Below are positions 27,827-35,596 of a stretch of DNA of 64,000 nt, piece by piece; position 1 is the stretch's first letter; every line of letters starts with the position of its first letter. The notes under the pieces are model-generated. The model did no database searches and was not told where the DNA came from. It saw only the letters and a list, made by a program, of their open reading frames with translations. A program made the translations under genes and the position numbers. Origin of the DNA: JARRPM01 sp963765545 (GTDB lineage Bacteria > Pseudomonadota > Gammaproteobacteria > Pseudomonadales > Halieaceae); NCBI GenBank assembly GCA_963765545.1, contig CAVXWW010000004.1, positions 744,001 to 808,000 of the forward strand. The letters are read 5' to 3'.

Positions 27827-29314
27827 ATGTTTGAAACCCTAGAGGTTGGCAAGCGCATCAAGGAAAACGATTTCAGCTCGCTGCAGAAGCAGTTACGGGA
27901 CCGTTTACTCAAGGCTCAGCTGGATCTGGCCGGGCGCGACTACCCGGTGATTATCGTAGTTGCCGGGCTGGATGGCGCGGGCAAGGGCTCATTGGTGCAA
28001 CAGTTCAATGAGTGGATGGACCCACGCTGGATAGAAACCAATACATTCTGGGAGCATTCTGACGAGGAGGAATCACGACCGTATTTCTGGCGGTTCTGGC
28101 GCAGGCTGCCGGCCAGGGGCAGGATAGGCATCTTTTTAGGGTCCTGGTACACCAGGCCCGCCCAGGCCGCCGTCAACGACGAAATGGGGGCGGAGGAATT
28201 CACCCTCTACTGCAAGCAGATAGAGTCTTTTGAGCGCATGCTCACGGATGACGGCGCGCTGGTAATCAAGCTCTGGCTGCATATCAGCCACGAGACCCAG
28301 GAGAAACGCCTGCAAGACGACTCGCCACACCGCAGGCCGTCGCCTCGAAGCTCGGATCAACCCTATGAGTTAGGCGGCAAGTACCAGCGTACCCTGGAGG
28401 TGTCTGAACGGCTCATTCTGGCAACTGATTCCAGCCACAGCCCCTGGCAACTGATTGAGGCCCGGGACCGGTACTACCGGGATATTACCGCGGGGGAGCT
28501 GATTCTTGAGGCAATTGAATACCGCGCCAGCCGGGCGCAGCAGGCGCCCCCGCCCCACGTTCCCGCCACCGAGGGCATTACCGGACGACAACCTACCGTA
28601 CTGGACCGGGTAGACCTGTCGCTTGACCTCGACAGAAAGGATTATGAAGAACAGCTGGAGCTTTACCAGGGCCAGTTGCGCAACCTGGGCTGGCTGGCCT
28701 ACCGGCAGAAGCGCTCAGTGGTGGCGGTATTCGAGGGCTGGGATGCCGCCGGCAAGGGCTCGGCTATTCGCAGAGTCACCAGGGCTATCGACCCACGCCT
28801 GTTCAGGCTGGTCCAGTTCGCAGCTCCAACAGATGAAGAGCGCGCTCACCACTACCTCTGGCGCTTCTGGCGTCAGCTTCAGCGCGATGGACGCTGTACC
28901 TTCTATGACAGATCCTGGTACGGGCGGGTACTGGTGGAGCGCGTGGAGCAGTTTGCCAGCTCGGCCGAGTGGCAGCGCGCCTACAATGAGATCAACCGGT
29001 TTGAGCGGCAACTGGTTGAACACGGCAACATCGTGCTCAAATTCTGGCTCCATATCAGCAAGGATGAACAGGAAAAACGCTTTCGTTCGCGCCTGCAGGC
29101 GCCCCACAAACAGCACAAGATCACCGACGAAGACTGGCGCAACCGGGAGAAATGGCACGATTACGAGCTGGCAGTGGACCAGATGGTCAGCCATACCAGC
29201 ACGCGCCATGCGCCCTGGACCCTGGTGTCGGGCAACCAAAAACGATACGCCAGGATCCAGATCCTGCAAACCTTTTGCCAGGCCATGACCGAGGCACTCG
29301 ACGAAAAATCCTGA
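27827..29314 (+). CDS. pap: Polyphosphate:AMP phosphotransferase (two-domain PPK2)
   Basis: 495 residues with two fused PPK2 domains, the class II layout. Walker A motifs are GLDGAGKGS (about 45-53) and GWDAAGKGS (about 304-312). The C-terminal domain has the full Walker B/lid segment YDRSWYGRVLVERVE; in the N-terminal domain the matching place reads FLGSWYTRPAQA, without the Asp-Arg pair, so only the C-terminal domain is likely to be active. This matches what is known of the Pseudomonas homologue. It makes ADP from AMP using polyphosphate. Confidence 0.93.
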   Translation: MFETLEVGKRIKENDFSSLQKQLRDRLLKAQLDLAGRDYPVIIVVAGLDGAGKGSLVQQFNEWMDPRWIETNTFWEHSDEEESRPYFWRFWRRLPARGRIGIFLGSWYTRPAQAAVNDEMGAEEFTLYCKQIESFERMLTDDGALVIKLWLHISHETQEKRLQDDSPHRRPSPRSSDQPYELGGKYQRTLEVSERLILATDSSHSPWQLIEARDRYYRDITAGELILEAIEYRASRAQQAPPPHVPATEGITGRQPTVLDRVDLSLDLDRKDYEEQLELYQGQLRNLGWLAYRQKRSVVAVFEGWDAAGKGSAIRRVTRAIDPRLFRLVQFAAPTDEERAHHYLWRFWRQLQRDGRCTFYDRSWYGRVLVERVEQFASSAEWQRAYNEINRFERQLVEHGNIVLKFWLHISKDEQEKRFRSRLQAPHKQHKITDEDWRNREKWHDYELAVDQMVSHTSTRHAPWTLVSGNQKRYARIQILQTFCQAMTEALDEKS

Positions 29315-29381
29315 CAATGGTTTTGCCGGGGGCTGTTGGCCCTTGGACTATGTAATGTACTGCTGTTACCCCGGCACAGGC

Positions 29382-30101
29382 TTAAGCAAAAACTTCCTGT
29401 AGAAAGCTCTGCAGAGCTATCCATGAACGCTTGTCGGCGGATTCGCTGTACAGGGTTCCCATATCGGGGTTATTTGCGGCCGGGTTGGTAAAAGCATGAA
29501 CCGTGTTACCGTAGGCGTGAACCTGCCAGTCAGCCCGGGCTGCGGAGAGCTCGGAGGCCAGTGCAAGCAAAGCCTCTGGCTGGGCCATGGGGTCATCATA
29601 GCCATGCAGGCAGAGCACCCTGGCGGTGACGCGTTTGCCCTCGGTGTTGCCCGGAGCATCCAACAGGCCATGAATACTGACAACCCCGTTTACGTCACTG
29701 CCACTGCGCGCCAGGTCGAGTACGCAAAGTCCCCCAAAGCAATAGCCGATGGCGGCTACCCTGGCCACATCGGTCTCAGCCTGTTCTCGCAATACCGCCA
29801 CTGCAGCACCCACTCTGTCTTGCAGCAATTGACGGTCCTGCATCAGCGGCGTCATCAGCGCGGTATTTTCTTCCGGGGTGCTTCCCAGTATGCCTTTGCC
29901 GTACATATCAATTGCAAAACCAGTATAACCAAGCCGGGCAAACGACAGCGCCTTGTCCTGTTCAAACTCGCTGCGCCCTGCCCAGGTATGGCTGATGGCG
30001 ACAGCCGGTCTGGGCCCTGCCAGGGCGTCATCCCAGGCTAAAAAGCCCTCCAGTATCTGGCCCGCGTGCTCGTATTCGACCAATCGTGTTTGAACAGTCA
30101 T
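29382..30101 (-). CDS. Dienelactone hydrolase family protein
   Basis: 239 residues from the ATG at 30101 (GAGG upstream; a longer frame to 30137 is less likely). An alpha/beta hydrolase with the cysteine nucleophile in GYCFGGLCVLDLA (about 113-125), the Asp in HGYDDPM and the His in NTVHAFTNP, the catalytic triad of dienelactone hydrolases. It lies convergent with pap. The substrate may be a lactone or another ester; it is not necessarily a chlorocatechol-pathway enzyme. Confidence 0.88.
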   Translation of the reverse strand: MTVQTRLVEYEHAGQILEGFLAWDDALAGPRPAVAISHTWAGRSEFEQDKALSFARLGYTGFAIDMYGKGILGSTPEENTALMTPLMQDRQLLQDRVGAAVAVLREQAETDVARVAAIGYCFGGLCVLDLARSGSDVNGVVSIHGLLDAPGNTEGKRVTARVLCLHGYDDPMAQPEALLALASELSAARADWQVHAYGNTVHAFTNPAANNPDMGTLYSESADKRSWIALQSFLQEVFA

Positions 30102-30176
30102 ACGGGTATACCTCTTCGTTTGGCGGCTGGGGTACAACAGCTCATCCGACGGACAAATCTGGAGCAGTGAAAGAGT

Positions 30177-30437
30177 TCACTGCCTGTTGGAGACATCAGC
30201 TTTCATTTCGATCATATGGTAGTAGCCAAATACAAACATCTGTAGCAGGTTGCCCGGAAGCGATCCACTGGCCTGCTGGCAGAGGCGGAAAAATATGACC
30301 ATCTCCGCCAGGTGGACCACGGCCAGCACCACGAGTGCCCAGCCAGCTATTGTGCCGGCGATATTGCCAGCCTCTGTCAGTGCGACCGCCGCGAGGACCG
30401 CGTAGAGCACCAGACAGCCGATTTTTCCTGGGGACAT
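30177..30437 (-). CDS. DUF1145 membrane protein
   Basis: 86 residues with two hydrophobic segments (CLVLYAVLAAVALTEAG and AGWALVVLAVVHLAEMVIFF) and the C-terminal LLQMFVFGYYHMIEM pattern of DUF1145. It is a small inner-membrane protein of unknown function. The start codon lies 2 bases after the acyltransferase stop, so the two are one transcription unit. Confidence 0.8.
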   Translation of the reverse strand: MSPGKIGCLVLYAVLAAVALTEAGNIAGTIAGWALVVLAVVHLAEMVIFFRLCQQASGSLPGNLLQMFVFGYYHMIEMKADVSNRQ

Positions 30438-30439
30438 GA

Positions 30440-31198
30440 TCAGTTCTCCAAATTTGATTGCTTATAAGCTTGTGGGTCCAGACGGTGCATCTCCGTCTCG
30501 ATCCAGCGCTCAATTTCATCCATGAGCTCGCCTGGCTCCCGGCCTTCCGCACTCACGGGTGCGCCAATCGATACATCGATCACCCCGGGAATAAACGAGA
30601 ATGAACGCCTGGGCCAGCAGCGCGCAGATGTCACCGCAATGGGTATCACGTAGGCGCCTGTAGCGACTGCCAGGCGGGTAGCGCCAACTTTATACACTCC
30701 CTTACTGCCCCGCTCTGTGCGAGTGCCCTCGGGGAACATAATCATCCACTTGCCCCTGTCCATAAGTACCCTGCCCTGCTCGGCCACCTTGCTCCAGGCC
30801 TCCTTGCCCTTGCTCCTGTCGATATGAATCATATTGAGCGCGCCGATACTCCAGCCAAAGAACGGTATCCGCAACAGCTCTTTCTTGAACACATACGCAA
30901 GCGGGTGCGAGGTCATGCTGGGAAAGAAAAATGTCTCCCAGGTCGACTGATGCTTGGGGCAGAGTATAACCCGTCGCATATCCTCGGCTGCCGGCAGGTT
31001 ATCCTCGCCGTGCAGGCGGTATTTCACACCGCCAATCAGCCGCGCGGCTTCGACGACGCCCCTGAGCCAGGGCACCGCAAACCACCACCAGACCTTTTCA
31101 TCCTTGAGAAATAAAGAGGCAAGCAGCAGGGCGATGCCGCAGGGAATCAGCGACAGGACCAGCCAGGTAAAAACCAGCGTAGAGCGAATGGCATTCAT
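30440..31198 (-). CDS. 1-acyl-sn-glycerol-3-phosphate acyltransferase (PlsC family)
   Basis: 252 residues with an N-terminal membrane segment (LVFTWLVLSLIPCGIALLL) and the acyltransferase block II FPEGTRTERG near 152. Block I reads KHQSTWETFF, i.e. H-x4-E rather than the usual H-x4-D; this variant occurs in a proteobacterial branch of the family. The role is phosphatidic acid formation or remodelling of lysophospholipids at the inner membrane. It heads a two-gene unit with the DUF1145 protein and is divergent from the beta-lactamase-fold gene. Confidence 0.9.
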   Translation of the reverse strand: MNAIRSTLVFTWLVLSLIPCGIALLLASLFLKDEKVWWWFAVPWLRGVVEAARLIGGVKYRLHGEDNLPAAEDMRRVILCPKHQSTWETFFFPSMTSHPLAYVFKKELLRIPFFGWSIGALNMIHIDRSKGKEAWSKVAEQGRVLMDRGKWMIMFPEGTRTERGSKGVYKVGATRLAVATGAYVIPIAVTSARCWPRRSFSFIPGVIDVSIGAPVSAEGREPGELMDEIERWIETEMHRLDPQAYKQSNLEN

Positions 31199-31324
31199 GC
31201 ATAGCTTCCAGCATCGTCGGGCAGAGCATTAAACCAGATTGTGCTCCCGGGACAAAACCTTACGCCTGTAATCTGGGGCAAATCTGCGTAGTATTGACCC
31301 TGGTTATGTAGCTGGAGCACCAGT

Positions 31325-32302
31325 ATGAACAAAACACCCAATCCGGGCCTGCACGCACTGACCGATAGCGCCTATGCCTGGCTGGCCCCCAACGGCAGCT
31401 GGGGCTGGAGTAATGCCGGCCTGATCGTCGACGAAGAGGAGTCCCTACTGGTCGATACCCTCTTCGACCTGGCCCTGACTGACGAGATGCTGCGATCGAT
31501 GCGCAAGGCCGAACCCAGGGCCGGGGCGATTGACACTCTGGTCAATACCCATGCCAACGGCGATCACTGCCATGGTAATGAACTGGTAGCTGGCGCCAGA
31601 ATTATCGCCTCATCAGCCTCCGCCGCCGAGATGAACGAACTGCCCCCGGAAGCGATGGCAGCTATCATGGAGGCCGCGGCCGGTATGGGGTCGGTAGGCG
31701 AGTACTTTTTGCACTGCTTCGGCCAGTTCAAATTTGCGGGGATAACCCACACGCCGCCCAACAGCACTTTCGATGGCCAACTGGACCTGATGGTTGGCGA
31801 CAAACCGGTACACCTGATCGAAGTGGGACCGGCCCACACCCGCGGCGACGTGCTGGTACACTCCCCCAAAGACCGCGCGGTTTTTACTGGCGACATCCTT
31901 TTTATCGAGGGCACGCCTATTATGTGGCAGGGACCGGTCGCCAACTGGATCAAGGCCTGTCACCTGATCGAGGCCATGGAGGTCGATCACATTATCCCGG
32001 GGCACGGGCCCATCACCGACAAAAAGGGCGTGGCGGCAGTTAGACAGTATCTTGAATATGTACGCGACCAGGCCAGGAGTCGTTTCGATGCAGGCATGGA
32101 TGCAGCCGAGGCTGCGCGGGACATCCAGCTGCGTGAGTTCTCCTCCTGGTCAGATCCCGAGCGCATTGCGGTAAATGTGGATTCACTGTATCGCGAATTC
32201 TCGGGTAACGCCGCTACAACCGATATCTTCGAATTGTTCACGCGCATGGCCGAGCTGGCCGGCTTTGGTGGACCCGAAATACCCCCAGCGGGCAATACAT
32301 GA
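31325..32302 (+). CDS. Metallo-beta-lactamase fold hydrolase
   Basis: 325 residues. The metal site is seen as NTHANGDHCHGNEL (about 73-86), then a downstream His in VGPAHTRGDVLVH, Asp in FTGDILFIEG and His in IIPGHGPITD, so all usual ligands are present. The first motif reads H-x-N-G-D-H, so the second His of HxHxDH is replaced by Asn. The family covers glyoxalase II-like, quinoprotein-related and lactonase enzymes. It is cytosolic. It is followed 4 bases later by a secreted gluzincin-type gene and probably shares its transcript. Confidence 0.87.
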   Translation: MNKTPNPGLHALTDSAYAWLAPNGSWGWSNAGLIVDEEESLLVDTLFDLALTDEMLRSMRKAEPRAGAIDTLVNTHANGDHCHGNELVAGARIIASSASAAEMNELPPEAMAAIMEAAAGMGSVGEYFLHCFGQFKFAGITHTPPNSTFDGQLDLMVGDKPVHLIEVGPAHTRGDVLVHSPKDRAVFTGDILFIEGTPIMWQGPVANWIKACHLIEAMEVDHIIPGHGPITDKKGVAAVRQYLEYVRDQARSRFDAGMDAAEAARDIQLREFSSWSDPERIAVNVDSLYREFSGNAATTDIFELFTRMAELAGFGGPEIPPAGNT

Positions 32303-32306
32303 ACAC

Positions 32307-33302
32307 GTGAAACAGCGCTTTTACCGGTACCTCGCCGCGGCGTGGCTCACAGCAGCTCCGCTGGCCCTGCTGTGGGCAGCGGATGATGGCTACAGTCGAC
32401 ACATCGTGCTGCAGGATGGGCGTAAGCTTGAAGTGCAGATCAGTGACCGGTTCAGCCCCTCCATGCGCGAAAACCTGCTGGCCTGGGTTGACTATATCGC
32501 CACAGCACTGGACCAGGTATATGGCCGCTGGCCCAATAAGCACTGGCAGATATCCGTGGTACCGGCCTCGGCAGCGAGACGCGGTGACCCCATACCCTGG
32601 GCCCAGGTACACCGGGAAGAGGTGAATCGGATAGAGTTTTTCACCGCCCCATCCGCATCGACCGATGAGCTCAAGGCGGCATGGACCAGCTATCATGAAC
32701 TCGCCCATCTGTTGATTCCCTACAGGGGCTGGGGCGACTCCTGGTTCAGTGAAGGGCTTGCCAGTTACTACCAGAATATCCTGCAGGCCAGGATGGGCCT
32801 TATCAGCGAACAGCAAATGTGGCAGAAGCTATACGACGGCTTCCAGCGCGGACTGGGAGAAACCCGTTTCGAGGACCAGACACTGCGCCACGTCAGCGAC
32901 AACCTGCGCCAGAACGGTGGCTTCATGCGTGTCTACTGGAGTGGCGCCTGGTATTTCATGGCGGCCGATGCCCGGCTTCGCCAGCAGTCCGGCGGCAGGC
33001 TCAATCTAGACGTCGCACTGGAAAAGTTGAATGAATGCTGTGCCGACCAGCAGCTGTCGGTTCCCGAGATTGTAGCGCAGCTGGATCAGCTGAACCGCGT
33101 ACAGTTGTTTGACTCGCTCTACCACAAAATGGTCGACTCGGTGAGAATCCCCCCGTTTGAGAACATATTTGGCAGTATGGGTATTCAGGTGATTGACGGC
33201 CGGGTCCACCTGCAGGAGGACGGCCCCGGCGCGCGCCTGCGCAAAGGCATAGCCAACTCCGGCGATAGCCACGGCGACATCGATATCCAGTCCGATCTGT
33301 AA
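32307..33302 (+). CDS. Exported gluzincin-type metallopeptidase-like protein
   Basis: 331 residues from a GTG at 32307, 4 bases after the previous stop; this start gives a signal peptide (FYRYLAAAWLTAAPLALLWA, cut before ADDGYS), while a longer frame to 32175 lies inside the upstream gene. The zinc motif HELAH (about 130) is followed by WFSEGLASYY 15-20 residues later, the third-ligand Glu arrangement of gluzincin peptidases (M1/M61-like). The rest has no recognised family. A periplasmic or secreted protease is likely. It probably forms an operon with the beta-lactamase-fold hydrolase. Confidence 0.78.
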   Translation: MKQRFYRYLAAAWLTAAPLALLWAADDGYSRHIVLQDGRKLEVQISDRFSPSMRENLLAWVDYIATALDQVYGRWPNKHWQISVVPASAARRGDPIPWAQVHREEVNRIEFFTAPSASTDELKAAWTSYHELAHLLIPYRGWGDSWFSEGLASYYQNILQARMGLISEQQMWQKLYDGFQRGLGETRFEDQTLRHVSDNLRQNGGFMRVYWSGAWYFMAADARLRQQSGGRLNLDVALEKLNECCADQQLSVPEIVAQLDQLNRVQLFDSLYHKMVDSVRIPPFENIFGSMGIQVIDGRVHLQEDGPGARLRKGIANSGDSHGDIDIQSDL

Positions 33303-33362
33303 TTGTTCCAGCACGGCGCTATACTAGGTGGTTTGGACGATTGAGCCCTGGAGCAGGTCATA

Positions 33363-33701
33363 TTGAAGAAGCCTGTCACAAAAGAGGATGTGCGAGCCGA
33401 ACTGGAACAGGAGACCGCGCGTTTCCTGAAGCACGGCGGTGAGGTTGAAAACGTTCCACAAGGCGTCAGCGGCAAGGACCCGGGAGACCCTCCGATATTC
33501 CTGAATCGCCGCCTGTTTGTTGAGCCCCCCGCACCGCGCACTCCGATTCCGGAAGTGGTCGCCGCTATAGAAGCGCGGAGAAGACTGCCACCCAAACGGA
33601 CCCGGGCCCGCAAGCGTACCCGGCTACCACAGCCCCGGCGCAAAGTGATTTACGATGACTTTGGTGAACCCCTGCGCAAGATATGGGTAGACGATGACTG
33701 A
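33363..33701 (+). CDS. Small hypothetical protein, acidic ends and basic centre
   Basis: 112 residues starting at a TTG with a GGAG nearby (cctggagcaggtcata). The N-terminal part is charged-helical (EDVRAELEQETARFLKHGGE), the middle is proline-rich and then basic (RRRLPPKRTRARKRTR), and the end is acidic. The FLKHGGEVENV stretch recalls the end of SutA-type RNA-polymerase-binding proteins, but the resemblance is too short for a call. It follows the gluzincin gene by 60 bases. Confidence 0.6.
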   Translation: MKKPVTKEDVRAELEQETARFLKHGGEVENVPQGVSGKDPGDPPIFLNRRLFVEPPAPRTPIPEVVAAIEARRRLPPKRTRARKRTRLPQPRRKVIYDDFGEPLRKIWVDDD

Positions 33702-33738
33702 CCAGCCGGACGTCAGTTCAAAAAGATATGGTGGAAAA

Positions 33739-34194
33739 TTACTCCTCCACCACTTCCTCGATGGCATTCGCCTGCGCCCCATTGCCACCCAACACTGTCA
33801 AGGCAAATCGGTCTTCAGGAAGGTAAATATTCATTCTCTGCCCTTCGCTCAATTCAGACAGGCGGTATTCGCGGCCGTCTATTTTGACTCGCCACTGACT
33901 GTCCAGTGTGACACTGCGTCGCTTGCCCAGCGTGCCATCCGTTAGCAGGGTTCGAAAACGCAGTGTATTGCCCTGGATTCTGACCACTTCTATGGTCGCT
34001 TTTGCATACAATATGCCGTCCTTTTCGAACACACCGCGACAGGCATACGCGATATCCGGGTTAGCAGCGAGTACTTCGGCCGACCACTTGAGATCAGCGC
34101 ATTCCACTGCGCCGCGCGGTCTGTCGGCTACTGCCGCCAGGGAGCATGAAAGAAATAACGCCATACAGGCCGCTCCGACACGTTTGTAAATCAT
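33739..34194 (-). CDS. Exported hypothetical protein
   Basis: 151 residues with a signal peptide (GAACMALFLSCSLAAVA, cut before DRPRG). Two cysteines (VECADLK and YACRGV) may form a disulfide, and the mature part is mostly beta-strand. No family was recognised. It is convergent with the small gene at 33363-33701 and divergent from the epoxide hydrolase gene 230 bases away. Confidence 0.7.
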   Translation of the reverse strand: MIYKRVGAACMALFLSCSLAAVADRPRGAVECADLKWSAEVLAANPDIAYACRGVFEKDGILYAKATIEVVRIQGNTLRFRTLLTDGTLGKRRSVTLDSQWRVKIDGREYRLSELSEGQRMNIYLPEDRFALTVLGGNGAQANAIEEVVEE

Positions 34195-34424
34195 CTATTC
34201 TCCCAGATTGCCCGGCAAACAATTGCTCAGTAAATATGTGGTCGATATGCAACAAATACATACGACGTGACAGCGGACAAACCATGCTGTGTAATAGCCC
34301 TATTGTCAAATTGTCGAGGGGCCATTTCTCACGCGCCGCTCGCCATCCCACTGCCGCTTGCCTTTTTGCCAGCTGTTAACGTAGTGTAGTTTTCCACGTA
34401 TCGTGACACGCAGGAATATCAGCA

Positions 34425-35579
34425 ATGACAGGAAAAGTTTCCCCTTTTAACGCCGCCGTACCCGAGGACCAGCTGCAGGACCTCAAGAATCGCCTTGCCA
34501 TGACCCGCTGGCCCGAACGGGAAACCTCCGGGGACTGGAACCAGGGGATGCCTCTTGAGTATACGCGGGAACTGGCCGAGTACTGGGCGCGCGACTACGA
34601 CTGGCGCAGATTCGAGCAGCGCCTGAATCAATGGCCGCAATTTACCACCGGTATTGAAGGCGTGGATGTCCACTTCATCCACCGTCGCAGCCCGGAGGAA
34701 AATGCCCTGCCGATTATTATCTCTCATGGCTGGCCCGGCTCAGTAGTGGAGTTTCACAAAGTCATCGACGCACTGGCAGATCCGGTGGCTCACGGGGGCA
34801 GTGCCAGTGATGCCTTCCACGTAGTGGTGCCGTCTCTACCCGGATTCGGGTTTTCCGGCAAACCCAACAATACCGGGACCTCGGTTGAAAAAATCGGCGA
34901 CATGTGGCGTCAACTTATGGCACGCCTTGGCTATCAGCGCTATGTCGCCCAGGGAGGGGACTGGGGCGCCATGATTACCCAGAGCATGGGGATGAGCGAA
35001 ACGGCCCACTGCGCGGGTATTCATATCAATATGCCTATCGTCGCGCCCGATCCTGCCACCATGGACAAGCTCACTCCCCAGGAGGAGGAGGCACTGGCGG
35101 GCATGAATTTTTATAACGAGTGGGACTCAGGTTACTCAAAGCAACAATCGACCCGACCACAGACACTGGCCTATGGTCTGGCGGACTCGCCGGTAGGCCA
35201 GATGGCCTGGATCATCGAGAAGTTTTACGCCTGGACTGATTGCGAAAAGGACGGGGTCAAGCACCCTGAAAATGTACTGACCAAAGATGAACTGCTGGAC
35301 AATGTCATGCTCTACTGGCTCACCAACAGCGCAGCCAGTTCAGCGCGTCTGTACTGGGAAAGTTTCAACAAACCCAACCTGAACCCGATTGAGATACCGG
35401 TGGGCTGCTCTATATTCCCCAAGGAGATCTTTCGCACCAGCCGGCGCTGGGCAGAAAAACGGTTCAGTAATATCATTCACTGGAACGAAATGGCGTGCGG
35501 TGGACACTTTGCCGCGTTCGAACAACCGCAATTGTATATTGGTGAAGTGCGTGACTGCTTTCGCAATCTGCGGGGCTAG
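34425..35579 (+). CDS. Epoxide hydrolase (EHN-domain type)
   Basis: 384 residues. An N-terminal EHN domain (about 5-110, with DLKNRLAMTRWPERE) precedes the alpha/beta hydrolase core. The oxyanion-hole motif is SHGWPGSVVEF, the nucleophile Asp is in QGGDWGAMI (about 180) and the catalytic His in CGGHFAAFEQP near 365. Such enzymes open epoxides to diols; this branch resembles microsomal and juvenile-hormone epoxide hydrolases. It has an AGGA ribosome site and stands alone. Substrate unknown; lipid or terpenoid epoxides fit the surrounding genes. Confidence 0.92.
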   Translation: MTGKVSPFNAAVPEDQLQDLKNRLAMTRWPERETSGDWNQGMPLEYTRELAEYWARDYDWRRFEQRLNQWPQFTTGIEGVDVHFIHRRSPEENALPIIISHGWPGSVVEFHKVIDALADPVAHGGSASDAFHVVVPSLPGFGFSGKPNNTGTSVEKIGDMWRQLMARLGYQRYVAQGGDWGAMITQSMGMSETAHCAGIHINMPIVAPDPATMDKLTPQEEEALAGMNFYNEWDSGYSKQQSTRPQTLAYGLADSPVGQMAWIIEKFYAWTDCEKDGVKHPENVLTKDELLDNVMLYWLTNSAASSARLYWESFNKPNLNPIEIPVGCSIFPKEIFRTSRRWAEKRFSNIIHWNEMACGGHFAAFEQPQLYIGEVRDCFRNLRG

Positions 35580-35596
35580 AAGATAGCCTTGTTTCC

